Assembly: GCF_023856365.1 (NCBI RefSeq)
Contig: NC_064548.1
Span: 9,969,642-10,033,641 of the forward strand
DNA: 64,000 bases
Source: Brienomyrus brachyistius
Lineage: Eukaryota > Chordata > Actinopteri > Osteoglossiformes > Mormyridae
Direction: 5' to 3'
The notes beneath the pieces are model-generated. The model worked only from the letters and a program-made list of their open reading frames with translations. It was not told where the DNA came from and searched no databases. This document shows, piece after piece, positions 27,031-40,180 of this stretch; positions within the stretch are counted from its first letter, which is position 1; every line of letters begins with the position of its first letter. Both the position numbers and the translations under genes were made by a program.

Positions 27031-29242
27031 TTAGCGCTACATCACAAGTTTTAATTACAAAAATTCCTTCATTTTTAAATCTTGAGGCCAGAATAGGTTA
27101 TAGTTTCATTTTCTTTGACATGCAGTCTGATACAGTTGAACAGTTACATAATGGTTCGTTACCAAGTCAATATACAAAACCATACCAGTAAGGGGTGAGA
27201 TGATTTCTGTTGTAATCATTTGGCATACGGCTAACTGCCCATGTGACGGACATAAAAAGTTCACTAAAAGTCATAAAATACACCCAAAGCCCATGTGAAG
27301 TATAATGAGGTCAAATGTAACAAATAACAGTGTGTTTCGTGTAATTACAAATAAATCTAGGTTTATATTCATATTAGGCCTAGGCCTAAGTAAGTGAAAA
27401 TATCAGGTAATGATGGCTCGATATCACAGAATATACAGCCCTCTGGAAGTTCTCATTAAAAAATACCGTGAATCTGCCGCAATAAAATGTGGCTTCGGAA
27501 GACTTGCAGGCTGGAATATTTTCCAGGGAGTAACATGACAGTTCTGAAATATATAGATTTTGTGGTGAATTTTAGGGGGATAATCCTCACTGATGTCTAT
27601 TTCTAACCAGATTTAGGGAAACTACAGTTCATGGGAGAAACATGGGCTGTATCGAGAGGCATTAACCACGAATTGTCCCTCATGGATAATTTGGTTTGCT
27701 AATGAAACGTTTTCCTGTGTGCGGACCGCAGGAATGGACGCCCTTTAGATATTGGAAAAAGTCTTAACCAGCGTTTGATTACAGAGGTGCATGCAAAGCA
27801 CCACTGGCCTGTAGTCAAGAGAGCTTTAGTGTTTTGGAAGCCCCTTGGCGGACTTTATTGCAACCAGTAGTCGCTATCAGCAACAAAACGTCTTTTAAAA
27901 TCTGCGCTCTGCATTATCTGAAGATATTCATTCAGTCTGAGTTACATCATTTCTTTTTATTGAAAATGGAACATAGAAATCTGAGCTCGCCATAAGATAG
28001 ATTTAAAGTAAGCAGTTCAGACTTTAGTTTCAATTCTCCTGATCAAAATATCAATACTCGTTTGAAACACGTCAGTTGATAATTACATCTGGATAAAAAA
28101 AAAATCAGAGGAATTGCAGTGGTCTTTTGGTTTAATCAGACCTCAGTTCTGTAAGAAACCTGGAGGCCTGCTACCGTTACACATTAAAGTAACAGGCCCA
28201 CAGCGGCCCTTTCTACTGAGCAGAACCGAACCAAAAATCCTGCCGTCCTAGACGGAACAACTCAACGTGAATGTAATTGTATCTCATCCCACTAAAACAA
28301 ATACACTGCAGTTTGATTTAGTCTCAGGAGAGCGCCCTGTTTTCCTTGACCCCTACACAACACTGTTCATCGGCGTAGCTTTGATGCCGTGTGAGCCATC
28401 CGGTTATTCGGCGAGGGAAAACAAACAGCGCGATGCTGATTTATATTAAACGCATCTCAAGGTGGTCTGAGACGATGCATTGGATCATATACTCCTTTGG
28501 GAACCAAAGCTTATTCTTTAACAGTGCAATTAAGAAAATTGCCCTCATTTAAAAACGGAGAACTTCTGTTACTACCATGGAATAATAAATCAGACGCAAT
28601 CTGATTAGGTTACTTGTTTCATAATTGGCATTTAGCTGGGAAATTTTGATGAGTTAAATCATTTTTATTAGTTAAACCATTACAAAAAAAAAAACAAATA
28701 ATGTACAGGATGAAATATTTGCATACAACCTCAAGAGAATTTCGTTATATTGGATATAGGGAATATCGAAGTCGGTCTGTTGGGGTTAATGTTTGTGATG
28801 GTTTCCATGACTAATTATAGGACTATTCGTTTTAGATATACCGTTGCGTTGTATTGACTCGATACTTTTGGCTTATAAATTACCCATGGATTTCTTGTTG
28901 TTCGTCGTTTTTTTGCACCTTTACATTGGTCTATGTATGTCAAATTAGTAATTCATGCGTAAAATATCTTATATTCGCCGTATATTAGGATATGTGAAGT
29001 TCATGTGCAGCTTGAATGTATTAATTAAGAATTATATCCCAGATTATTCAAACTGCTACATTCGTTACCATTGAAGACAGACCTATTCAAGCTTACATAA
29101 CTCGAGTGAAACTTCGTAACCATAGTACGAAACTGACACTTAGGCCTACCCGAGCCATAAATTAACTGTGACGGAGATATTAAAAAGACCGGAACACAAT
29201 TCGACAAACCGATTTACGGATTTCCTCCTTTTCTACCCGCAG

Positions 29243-29620
29243 ACTGTTTACTGCAAAATCTGAAGAAAACGGATTAATGTTCAAGAACCAAAAAACCTCA
29301 AGGACACGTTGGAGAGACGCGCTGTGCCCTCGCCCTGCTCCGGACATTCATGGGACAATCCTGAGAGCAGCAGAGCACCTCCGTGGATCTGCAAGAGAAC
29401 ATTTAAATTTCTCCCCTTCCGTCACAGACAGTAATTAAATGTATTCCCATTTTATTGTGCTGCCACACAGATTGCGCCCTAATCGGTGTTATCCCTTATA
29501 GAAAGGTACATGATTTTTTCAGGAATTGATTCTTTTTTTCTTCGAAAAGTCTTATTGGCATCCGTTTGTCTTTAATTATATATAAATGTTTTAATAAAAT
29601 TGTACATACATGTAGGTATC
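29243..29620 (+). other. twist2: Probable twist2 exon 2, entirely 3'UTR
   Basis: Vertebrate twist genes carry an intron after the stop codon and a non-coding last exon. After the twist2 stop there are candidate donors at 26668 (GTAGGT) or 26672 (GTATCA). The best downstream acceptor is a long pyrimidine tract ending CCCGCAG at 29242. About 350 bases later there is AATAAA (29593-29598) followed by GT-containing sequence. This predicts an intron of about 2.6 kb and an exon of about 380 bases. The stretch is more GC-rich than its AT-rich flanks near 29.3-29.4 kb. The exon is inferred from signals and known gene architecture. Confidence 0.55.
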
Positions 29621-30426
29621 ATGCAGCTTTTAAAGGGACGAATGCAATTTAGATCGAAATATCTGAGCTACGCGAAAAACATTTTCTCCAGCATTACTTC
29701 CGTATTCAATCCAATGTACATGTTTTCTAATTTATTAAAGGAAATATTTTTAAACAAACCAAAGCAGTGAATTGATTTATATAGTATATAAGATTAACTA
29801 GTGAACGATGCTTTCCACTACATTCTATTCTGATCTTAGTATAGCTACGGTATACTACGGCCTTTCGATTTAAGAGGCGTGGTGGTCGGTGGTGCTGGGG
29901 GTGGGGGGAAGCGACGATGCCTCTGAACTACATGCAATTACATTTGTGAATGTTTAGCAGGCTGATGCAAGCGGTCTGGCAATCATTCAAATATCATGTA
30001 CCGGCATTTTGTGACACTGAAACACACTATTAAAGATAAAAATAAAATGGAAAGTCTTATTGTGCCTAAATATTTGAAGTGCAGGTCGTGGCTTTTATCC
30101 TTATCAGGAAGGCGGTCGAATGTTTGTTTTCAATGTGTAAAATCACACTTGGGGCACGTTTTTGGAAAATATACATCCTACGCCTCCTGATAACAAAAGG
30201 TGCTGTTAGCTAAATGGGTGACCCTGCTTTGTTGTTAGAACAGGGATACGCCGTTATAAAACGGCATTAGGTCGTAGTGGACCAGATGCAGACTTTTTAT
30301 TCGGCTTAGGGAGGGCTGGTTCTTTAAACGGGGGAATGAAGCGGGGAAACCAGACACCTTGGTTTTACAAGGCGAGCCTTTAGCGGCAATATCAGCTTTC
30401 TGATCGATTCAAACATCGCAATGACT

Positions 30427-30444
30427 TTTATTATTATTATTGTT

Positions 30445-30488
<44 letters not shown>
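30427..30488. repeat. TTA/AAT inverted microsatellite
   Basis: (TTA)n followed directly by (AAT)n, so the two halves are mutually complementary. Confidence 0.85.
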
Positions 30489-30489
<1 letters not shown>

Positions 30490-32451
30490 CAACTAAACAG
30501 CTTTCTTCTTGGCTTTCAGTGGGTTACTGCATTTTCGTCGTAACAAAAGAAGGAAATACTTTCATTGGAGAAACCGGCTAAGAGCATTAACATAGCAATT
30601 GAAGTGGACACGTGTGCAGGGCTTTAAATGTATGTTTTTTTGGTGACGCAGTTAATGATAATAGTAACGGGAGGAGAGGCCGCGATGTTACGGTCGGCAT
30701 TAATAAAGACGGATGTCCACGCAGATAAGAGATGTGATTTCTTGGCAAAGGAGTCTGGAATTTAGGAGGAAACACCTGTGCCTGTGATTTACAAGTCTTT
30801 TAATATCGTCACTGTTCCGATGTAGGTGATGTGAGACTGCCGACATGCTGCCCCCTCCCCGCAATTCCCTCGGCGACAGGCAAACATTAGATGTTTTAAT
30901 TAGAAAATTGTGTCCTAATATTCAGCCTATCCCATTGCTAACGTCCATTTTTTTGCCGTTTCTTAGGTTAAACTCGTGGCATAATATCACTGACATAATA
31001 ATACTTGCATAATAGGGTAAACGTCATTATTTATTACACATGTTGTTGAATAAACAGTCTAATAAGTAGAGTATATTTTTCAATAGGCCTAGGCTATTTT
31101 GTGTTCTCAAACTCCAAGTTGGTATGACAGTCATACGTTAATGTCAAGTTTCAATGTAGTAACCTAATATTTCTCTCTAATGTAATAATAAATTATACGT
31201 AGAAAAATAAACCGATATATAAACCAGTTAAATTGGGGGGGTCTCTAACATAGACCGACTAATAAAATATACCTGTAAGAATAAGGAGTCACTGAACCGT
31301 GCTCCTTTATCAATAAATGAGAATGTACATTAATCCAGATGCACTGTAATTCTAAAATAGCACCGCTTTTGATAGTGACTCGTTATTTCACTGAACCCAA
31401 CCCCTGCTCTCTACCTACGGGCCAAAGCGATCGTAAAGGGATTTGGGCTACGGCTACGCTGTTGTACTGACAACACATGTTTCCCGTAAAAAGACGGAAA
31501 AAGCTACAAAATTTTAATTAGCGGTAACATGGATAAAGCGAGGGTTCATACCTTACTCGCCTCAAAAAGATGTAGTTGTTTGAGGACTTTTAGTTAAAGT
31601 TGAAGTTTCTAACAATTTGACTGGGGTGACTTGAGGTTCTATTTTCCAAATGAAAAACCTAAAACAAAACTGCCAGCGCCGCAGCTCCGGCACGTGGAGA
31701 GAATCACACTTAATTTTAGGCTTAACCTAATCCTCACCGCAGCCATTTATACAGCTCAATAGGAGAAGAGAGTGATTTCCTATCCCAAACCCCCTAAAAC
31801 CACGTCAAGCTGAAGTGTTAGGGTTACAGACAGGTGCGCCTATTTTAATCATCTGTATCCATGTCACAAAGTCAGTCTAAGAAACAGGACAATGTTACAC
31901 CTTGCACAGGTTACCTAAGATAAGCGCATCTTTTTAATTTGGTCCGGACGGCATAATGGTACCTTAAATGTTTTCGGAGAGGTCAGAACAAGCCACCACA
32001 TTTACCCTCGTTACATCAAAAGAAAAAACATAAGAAGCCATGATCTCCTTTTGGGACGATAAGCAATATCTTTCTGTTTGTTTCTGTAGGGTCAAGAGCA
32101 TAAACTCCACAAACGGCCATGGGCATAGGACCCCTTTGGAAGTACCCCGCCCAATATTTAATCTGGATTTACCTCTCCCCAGAAATAAAAATGCCTTTGT
32201 ATTTAAATTTAGTAGTGTCCCTCCAATAGGCCTGTCGAACTCTTTCCTATGCCGTCGCGAATGACGGTCGGTGAGGCATTTTGTCTTATGGAACCATGCA
32301 AAATGTGATTTATTCTTCGCAAGGACTCATTTTGAATTCCCGTCCAGCTGTCCCTCCTTATCCTGGTCAGAGTGCTACCCCATGCAGAGCACATAGCTGG
32401 GACACACACACACAATGGTCCACAATGTCAAAAATATATTTTTTTATCACA

Positions 32452-32476
32452 TTGTGGGGACATTTGGTCCCCACAA
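32452..32476. repeat. Perfect short palindrome TTGTGGGGAC...GTCCCCACAA
   Basis: Ten-base perfect arms around ATTTG. The TGTGGGGACATTTGGTCC phrase, beside CA repeats, recurs in many fish repeats and probably marks a degraded interspersed element. Confidence 0.55.
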
Positions 32477-33326
32477 ATTAATGTATACATTATCGCACGC
32501 ATATACACCCACTAGCACTGTGTCACCGGATTTGAAGGTCTTCCACTTCCAATTAGCCATATTTATACGTGACATACGGGAAGGACCGGCAGGATCTCAA
32601 AGTCACTTCAGGACAACAAAAACAGATTGTACGACTCAGCGATTGCATTGTCATTCGGTTCTGCGAAAAATAAAACATCAATAGCATCGCCACGCGACTG
32701 TTTATGCTAAGTCTGATTAGCCCAGGCTTTGACAACATCAGATATAAATACCCCCCGTTTTATTCCCCACTGTTGTAAACAGGTGTCGGGATATTTTTGC
32801 AGCCGCACTGTTTACAATATATACATGCGAAGTCACTTTGAATAACAAATAAATAGAAAATGGAGCATTTCAGCAACATTCTTCAAAAAGCCGGACTGCT
32901 GAGCTTTGCGGATAAATACATTTACGTAGCCCCGAGCTTGCACTTTGATGTTACGTAAAAGGGGTTCACATGAAAAGATGAAATTAGTGCATTGGCAAGG
33001 AATTAATCTGCTAATAGAATTCGTAGATTTCTGGCGATTCAGATGGAGAGTGTTTATTCTCCTGCTGAAGGACAGTGCTATTAGGCAGATGTTTGGCCAC
33101 TGCAGTATGTGCAGCATCCTTGCATATTACATTGTTACTTGTTTTACTTTTTTTTTCATCTTAATACAGACCCTCTGACACCATACTTTTGATGTTGGTC
33201 TTTGTGGATCCTGTATTAGAATAGGTTTCTGTAGTCGTACTCCGAGCATTTTATTTAATAAGGCAGCAGTATCTGTTATATAATGCGCCCGGCGCTGACT
33301 GAACTTGTTAGTGCAGTTATGATTTC

Positions 33327-33532
33327 TGCCCTTGAGAGGTAAAGTGGGCTATCCCCCAAAAACAAAGTTTTGAGAAAATGAGCTTCAAAGTCGATATTTT
33401 TTCAAAAAATTTGTGTGCCTACAGTATACCCTACAATAGATATATATCATAGGTAGCACAGAGGTATGACTTAGATAATAACAACTTATCCAATTGAAAA
33501 TGTGGGATAGCCCACTTTACCTCTCAAGGGCA
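33327..33532. mobile_element. 206-bp miniature inverted-repeat element
   Basis: The two ends are inverted copies. The left end (33327-33355, beginning TGCCCTTGAGAGG) and the right end (33504-33532, ending CCTCTCAAGGGCA) match perfectly over 29 bases. The interior is AT-rich and has no coding capacity. No clear target-site duplication was found. Length, perfect long TIRs and non-coding interior fit a MITE; the superfamily is unknown. Confidence 0.75.
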
Positions 33533-34554
33533 TATTTAACAGTCCCTACATGACACAGATATTCCCAATGGTGCTGCTTTTGTTAGACAGGCATAGCTAG
33601 GAGCTAGCTGGGTGCTGTAAGCGACTCCCAGGCAGCATTAGCCGGAGACCAAAGGTGGATTCGTGAGGACGGCTTTCAGGAGGTGCTCTGACCTGGAAGG
33701 CTTCTCCGGCTGTTGGACCATGGTTTGCATAGCACCTGGTTCTTGCACCTCCTCCTCCCAAAAACCTCTCTTATCCAGGAGCCCAAAGCCCAATCGCAGA
33801 GAAATTTCCGCAGCTCCTCGGGGGGGGGGAAAACGAGTGTAACGTAGCGGGCCGGTGGAGAAGGAGGCTGTGACAGACAGGGGAAGGATGCAGGCCAGCC
33901 AGGGAAAGCTGCCACGGAGCTGGGGCTGATAGCCAGGAAGCGGCCGCACGTCATGTTCACGCATACATTTCGCGAGCTCCTCCGACACCTGGATTTTCCA
34001 CCAGTATAAGTGCTTTTTTGTTCAGCTTCCAGAGTGTCATAAGACACAGCCCTACCCATCTCCGCGGTTCTGCCCAGTGCATCCAGCTCGCCCAGCAGCA
34101 CATCACACGTGGCTGCCTGGTTATCCAGTTCATTCGTATATAGTTGTCATGATTTTTAAATATATATATATATCTCTACTGTTATTATAATCAAATACGT
34201 GCATGGATGCAAAAACAAAGTATTGTACACATGCCAGTGGAGACAGAAATATTAAACAGAACGACAGCTTCCCACCCCCTGCTATATGCTGATTAGTACC
34301 AGCCTTACACATGAGTTTGTTGCTTTCCCTTCTCACTGAAATCTGATCTGGCATCAGTAAGGACCACATGGTGACATGTTGGCAAGATAGGTCACTTTTC
34401 TCTTCATTAGCAGACGGGTCATGCAGGGTCACGGGGGCAGAGGGGGTTTATATGTCCAGGAAAGCAGTAGCTTGTGCTTCCCCTTTCCATCACACTGAAC
34501 GCCTGCCAAGTTCGTCACCTCCCTGCTTTTATACCTGGAGTTTTTGACCTTGTT

Positions 34555-34730
34555 TATGTTCATTTACCAGACGGCTCAGCTCAACGCGACTTACAGCGCT
34601 TGCTGTTTTTACACAAGACCTGGTCGGGTGTTAGCACAGCTGGATAATTTACTGAAGCTATTATGTTTTAGTAGATTTCTCAAGGTTACAAGACTGGCAA
34701 CCACCCCACCCCCACCCTAGGATGTGGACT
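34555..34730 (-). mobile_element. Very decayed SINE-like relic
   Basis: CATTTACCAGACGGCTCAGC and CGACTTACAGCGC resemble a degraded copy of the L2-type SINE tail region. The head is barely recognisable. Confidence 0.35.
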
Positions 34731-34901
34731 GACACTTCTTAGGGCCAGTTCCTGAATTATCAGGAACCTGCTACCCCTTTGGGTGAAAAAAAAAACAAGA
34801 TGGAGTGTCCAGGATCATGGTGAAAAACTCGTGACACTGAAAACTCCTCATTCCACTGATTCCAGCTTCCAGAGCATGGCAGCCTGTATTCCTGTTAGCA
34901 C

Positions 34902-34917
34902 GGCCCCCTGGTGGCAG
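34902..34917 (-). promoter_or_regulatory. CTCF-like motif between twist2 and hdac4
   Basis: Plus-strand GGCCCCCTGGTGGCAG is the reverse of the CTCF core (CCACCAGGGGGC). It has a near-consensus core and lies in the convergent intergenic region. Binding is not shown. Confidence 0.5.
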
Positions 34918-35264
34918 ACTGTGGAAATAAGTTGAACATTAAAATTAAATAAAAAAAAAAAGACTTCTAGAAATGGAATTGGAAGCTTCATTAGTGCAGA
35001 ATGATAATTGAAAATTAAGGTTTATCAGTGTAGTTCTACAGGTATTCCATTTCCATTTAAACATCTGTAACAACATCTGTAACAAAAATGCAGCATCTAC
35101 AAACAGTGGAGATGTCAATGAATCAAGGATGGATTACTCTCCCAATCTAAATTTAAATTGCACAAAATTGGGTAATAACCCATGGTTACCATGCACAAGA
35201 AATTGCTCACTTGCTGTAGAGTTGTTCCATAATAAATAAATTGTTTGGAGTCGGAATCTTGCAC

Positions 35265-35321
35265 GGTAATGATAATAATAATCGGTAATGATAATAATAA
35301 TCGGTAATGATAATAATAATC
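35265..35321. repeat. 19-bp tandem repeat, three perfect copies
   Basis: Three identical copies of GGTAATGATAATAATAATC. Confidence 0.9.
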
Positions 35322-38300
35322 GTAACAACAAAAAAACAGTAATAACCCTTAACTGCACGATTTGAAATATTTTTGTCGGGATCATCATTAAGTCTGCTGT
35401 TAAAGCAAACAGTAAGTTTTGGCACTGGGGGGGCACTGTGCCTTAAAGTGGGTAATAATGAGTTCCTGATGTGGAGCCTTTAGGGCGAAAATGTACAATC
35501 TTCTTTACGAGGCTGGTCGTGCCGGGGGGGGGGGGGGGGGGGCGTATACAATGTGGGCCTGACGTGAATCTTTTCTGATCTCCCACTTCGTGAAGCCGAT
35601 CGCTCCCGACAATGCCCTCGCCTCACACGCGTGTTGAATAGCACACGCTAAAGACCTCGGGAGGACGGGCCTTTGGTGCGGCGAGCGCCGGGGAGGGAGG
35701 TGGTTCCTCTGAGCCGAATGCTGGCTCTCGGCAACAGCCTCCAGACTAAACAGATGGCTGGAAAAGCAAATACGGAGCGTGTTCTAAAAGCCCGGCCGCA
35801 GTTTGGCTAGCGAGGGCCCCCCAGCTTGGTTGAGCCATGTCTGAAAAACTCTCCTAATACCCCCCCCCCCCCCCCCCCATATTAATATAACTCCAGAACA
35901 GTGACTGGTAATCCTGGGACAGAAGAACACAGGCCGTGTCTGTGCCCCATCGTCACAGTGTATCTGTAGTGCATCTCTTAGCATAGCTGATGTATTTCCT
36001 GTAGTTCCTCATAGGGCCCACAGGTTGGGGGTGGGGGGGGGTTAGGCTGTGTGCCCTTTCCCTTGCCAGTCATCTCTGACGCCTCTCTCGGGCCGCAATC
36101 TGTAATTTCGGGGCCGTTGGGCAGCTGTCGTTTTCTGCGAACGCGCAGGGCTGTAATTACAGCTGGGGGGGAGCCCAGGACGACACATCTGGGAACAAGA
36201 GGGGACGGGAGGGGACAGTAATGACAGAGCGGGGCCCGAGGCGGAAGGATGAGCCGGGGGCCTTGGCCAGCAGGGGCCACAGGCAGGACGGGCCGCCACA
36301 GGGCCGCTAAATAGCCGGGTCTCTGCCGGCATCCACCCGCACAAGGATCTCTCCTCGCTTTTATTGTGGGAAGGAGATGTTCCTGCCAAGAGCCATCAGA
36401 AAGCCCAGGGTCTTAAATCAAGAGCAGGGACACCCCTCCCACCCCCAAGAGTGTACACAGCGGGGTTGTGGAGTTCAAGCCTCCCGTTCCACGCAGAGCG
36501 ACTCCACCCTCCCACGCTCCCCCCATCCCCACATCCTAACGGTTTTGAGCTCTGTGCACACGGAGCTTACAGGGAGGTCTTTTGTTGAACCCACAGAAGT
36601 GTAAATATTACCACTTGGTCTCTGTTTGACTCCCTATTTTCACGACGTGTCCCCTTTGTTTGTTTTATCTTTAAAATAAAAGACACGTTGATCTTTCAAA
36701 TGTTCAACTTTACGCTGAATCTCTGCGATTCGTTTCCGGGATTTCTCAGCTGTAAATCTGGGGTCGAACAGGAGCCTCTGAATAGTTACGGAGGCTGGTT
36801 TATTTGACTGGCCCAAAGAAAGCTTAGTGCTGTTTACGTTTCAACCCCCCCGACTATCAATCCTGCTGCGTCTCTAGCACTGACCTGCCAGCATTTATTT
36901 TGCTTTGTGACCTTCCTGCCTGTTCACGACTACCGTCTATCGCGGGCCGTCACTCTGTGGGCAAGGGGGTCTCCGTGGGCTGCTTCTACCTTTCAAGGCT
37001 CTTGTCTGTATGGACCAGAGAAGCCCTCAAACCACAGGGGAACTGGCAGAGAACTGAGGGTGGGGGGGATCCTGAAGTTTACTCACAGCCTGTGTGGGCT
37101 CTGTACTGCCACACATGACCAGAAACCACTGATATGATTGGCTGACCCAAGTAACACATGAAACGGGGACCCCTTCTACATGATAAATCCTTTCTAATGT
37201 CCCCACTGACTGACTGCCCAGTTTAATTAGGGCCTCGTTACTCCGCATGTAGCCAGGATGTGGTCACGGTAGAGATGGCAGAGCCCGGGTAGTGTTCACG
37301 TCGCAGCATGACCGCGCTGTGCGCTCCGCAGCTTCAAGGTTAAACGCGTACACACACTTGGCCCAGGTGCCTTGTACCACGTCCAAGCAAAATTGTCCCC
37401 CCTCCCCACTACCCCCGCTGGTCGGCACTCACATTGTGCTTAACCTTCCCGGGTCCAGGCGCACGTTTGTCATCAGTGTGCAACTTTTGGTGTTGAAGAA
37501 AATATAGGAAAAGTGCTATTGCACAGTACAATAGAGTTCATGATTGATGCTCTTATTTTGAAGCTTATTTGGAGTCAATGTAGGCGTGAGGACACACGGC
37601 CCCCATGGATTTATTGAGTATGCGACGCAGCGGACTTTCATTTTATCATGTTGCACGTGTAAGAGGACAGTCCTGCATTTCACCACATAACTTGGGAGTT
37701 TCACGCATTTGTTCCTGCATACTCTCGTCAGCCAAAAGTTCCAGGGAATGCAGCACCTCTGCCGTAGATCAAAGTGATCCCTTTGTCATCATATTTGGTA
37801 AATGTTGGCCTAATGTGAGTAACACCCTAAAATATCCAAGCGCAAAAATGTGTATGACTGTAAATCGCATCTCATGAAAGCGGCAGGCAAGTGGCTGAAA
37901 GCAAACGGCTAAACTGTAATTTCTAGTTTCCAAATGAAAGACTGCGAAGTGTCAGAGCCGAGCGAACAAAGCTCAGAGACAGATCTCGACTTACAAGAAA
38001 TCGACTTGAATAAATCCGGATTTACACAAATAATATTGACAAAATCGTTTATGGAAGGATTAACGCAACATACTTACACTATCCTTCCATTTAATGTGTG
38101 CCCCTTCTTACATATTACTAGCGTACTTTTGAATTGCGTGTCATTTGCTAAAAAGTGTCTTGAGTGGCATAGGGAGGTAAATCCGACTTGCGTAAAACTT
38201 GACTCACGTAAGCGTTTGTGGGACGGATTTCTTACGTCAATCGAGAACTGTTCAGAAGCGGGGGCAAGGCTGGTGACGGTGAATAATACTTATGGGTACA

Positions 38301-38422
38301 TGGAAAGAAGGTTCTGGTGAAGTGTTTATTTGGAATTGGTCTGAAATTCTAATGTGAACCTGGAGGCAATTAAAAAAAAAAAAAAAAACAAGAAAGATCG
38401 AGCGTGACTTTTAAGCAAAGTA

Positions 38423-38428
38423 TTTATT
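38423..38428 (-). terminator. hdac4: hdac4 distal poly(A) signal
   Basis: AATAAA on the minus strand (TTTATT on plus), followed in transcript direction by a long T tract (about 38372-38388), which is a typical downstream element. Cleavage is predicted near 38400-38413. Confidence 0.6.
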
Positions 38429-39496
38429 GTTAATTACAAAGTTGTCTGGCCATCAAGTGACAAACAGGAGCTTCGTAATATGGATCAAAAAAGAAAGGGG
38501 GGGGAAACATGCTGTTAAGTGAAACATTTTTATTTACACCACAAGAATGACAACTCGTCAAATTGGTAAAAAATAAGAATAATTCAAAAAAATACTGGAC
38601 GTCCAACAACTGTCTCGAAGTGGAGCTGAGAAAAAAAGACAAGGTCGGCTATTAGAGATATTAAAAAAATGCAAAAAAGTAAATCTGTTTGCCCGTCAAG
38701 AAAATGTAAAGCCCAAGAAAAAGTAACTATGTAAAATCAAGCTTAAAAATACCTTCTACAAGATAATAGCTAGCACAATGGGACCCACGACCATCGATAC
38801 ATCAGTTCATACCGAAATCAACATGTAGAAATAACAGAACAGTATGATACCAAGCAACCTTAAAAAACCTCAAAATGCAGAGAATAGAAGTATGTAAAAC
38901 AATGTAAATGGAAGGATAAGCCAGCAAACTCTTTCGAGAGAACGGCGAGTCGTGTGGAGTCGTGAGCCCCGCCGCCAAGTGGCCGTGATGCAGCCGCGAA
39001 TCTCAAGTGAGACAAAACGCCACCAGACTCGGATGCTAAGGCCCGTCATGCGAGAAAATGGGACGGATTCCGGAGACGTCGGCTGACGGTGAAAGTCACC
39101 TCTTAGGGCCGGGATTGGACTGTGCCAGCGCGTAAGCTAACATTGCGCTAACATTGCGCTAACACATCCGGATCAGTAAATCAAAGGCACGATATGTGAG
39201 AGTTCGCGTGGATGGATTTAGGCCTGCGTGCGTGTGTGTGCGTGTGTGAAACGTCAGCGCATCATTCAGATCAAGAGAAAAAATAACCTGATGTATCCCA
39301 CAAAATCAAAACCAAGGCGTGTTTGCTTTGAAAATCCCGATATTTTATAGTTGGTGTCATAGACAACTGTCAGAGGTCCCAATAAAAGCTCTGCTTTGTA
39401 ACAATGAAAACGAGATTTTTTTTTATACTTTTCTGTTGCTTTTTAAAGAATGTAAAATGTTGTTAAACCACAGTGGTCGCAGATATTACTGGCTGA

Positions 39497-39503
39497 AGTG
39501 GTT
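39497..39503 (-). promoter_or_regulatory. hdac4: Possible miR-140-5p seed site in hdac4 3'UTR
   Basis: The minus strand reads AACCACT, a 7-mer complementary to miR-140-5p bases 2-8. HDAC4 is a reported miR-140 target in cartilage. A single 7-mer could occur by chance. Confidence 0.4.
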
Positions 39504-40172
39504 CAGACGACCTGATGACGACGTATTTGTCCAATATCTGGAAAAAGCCCTTTGTAGACTCCAGATGTTCTCCAGAACGTCCACCCCATCACCTCTTAAT
39601 CCCTCCCACCCCAAGAACTTCCACAGAGTAAAGAAAAAAACAGAATAAAAAAAACTGAAAAACACAGGCAGCCTATCAGGTTTTGTATTTCGTGTAGTTT
39701 ACCTATAACAATCTACATAAATACGATAAAATCTATCGTCTGTATGTCACAAGTGCGAGATAAAGGTTTTCGTAAAATATTCAAACGTTTTAAGTAGTTC
39801 CAGGTTCACGTTTTCATTACAAGTAAAAAGCACATGTTGTAAAGACAAGAAGAGTCTGTCTGCTCCTCGTTCCCCAAGCAAAAATAAAGGAATCGGATCA
39901 GACTGTCATTGACGTTCGCGTTCCGACACTGCAGAACACACCGGCCACCTAGTGCTCTTCTGCTGTGCAAAATGTGTTCGAAAGGACAGACAGGCATGCG
40001 AACACACAAACCATGCAGGCTACAGGGGCAGGGGGGTGTGGGACGCGGCAAAACGTCACTGATACAACCTGGACCCTTCAAATAAACACAAAGCAATCAG
40101 GCCCGGCTCTTATGGCAAGAAGGAATGGTACATGGCGAAGTGGAAGTTTGGGAGAAGGGGAAAAAAACACAG

Positions 40173-40180
40173 TGGAATGT
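40173..40180 (-). promoter_or_regulatory. hdac4: miR-1/miR-206 8-mer target site in hdac4 3'UTR
   Basis: The minus strand reads ACATTCCA, a perfect 8-mer match for the miR-1/206/613 seed. HDAC4 is a well-established target of miR-1 and miR-206 in muscle, where its repression promotes differentiation. Matching and orientation are visible; function is inferred. Confidence 0.65.

Larger units (their letters stand above)
29621..38404. other. Intergenic region between convergent twist2 and hdac4
   Basis: No supported gene. It is AT-rich to about 33 kb, then mixed. It contains microsatellites, the MITE at 33327, G/C tracts of 19 bases (35524-35542 and 35860-35878), a strong CTCF-like motif at 34902 and a GC-rich block at 33600-34110 with overlapping minus-strand frames of unclear origin. 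Confidence 0.55.
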
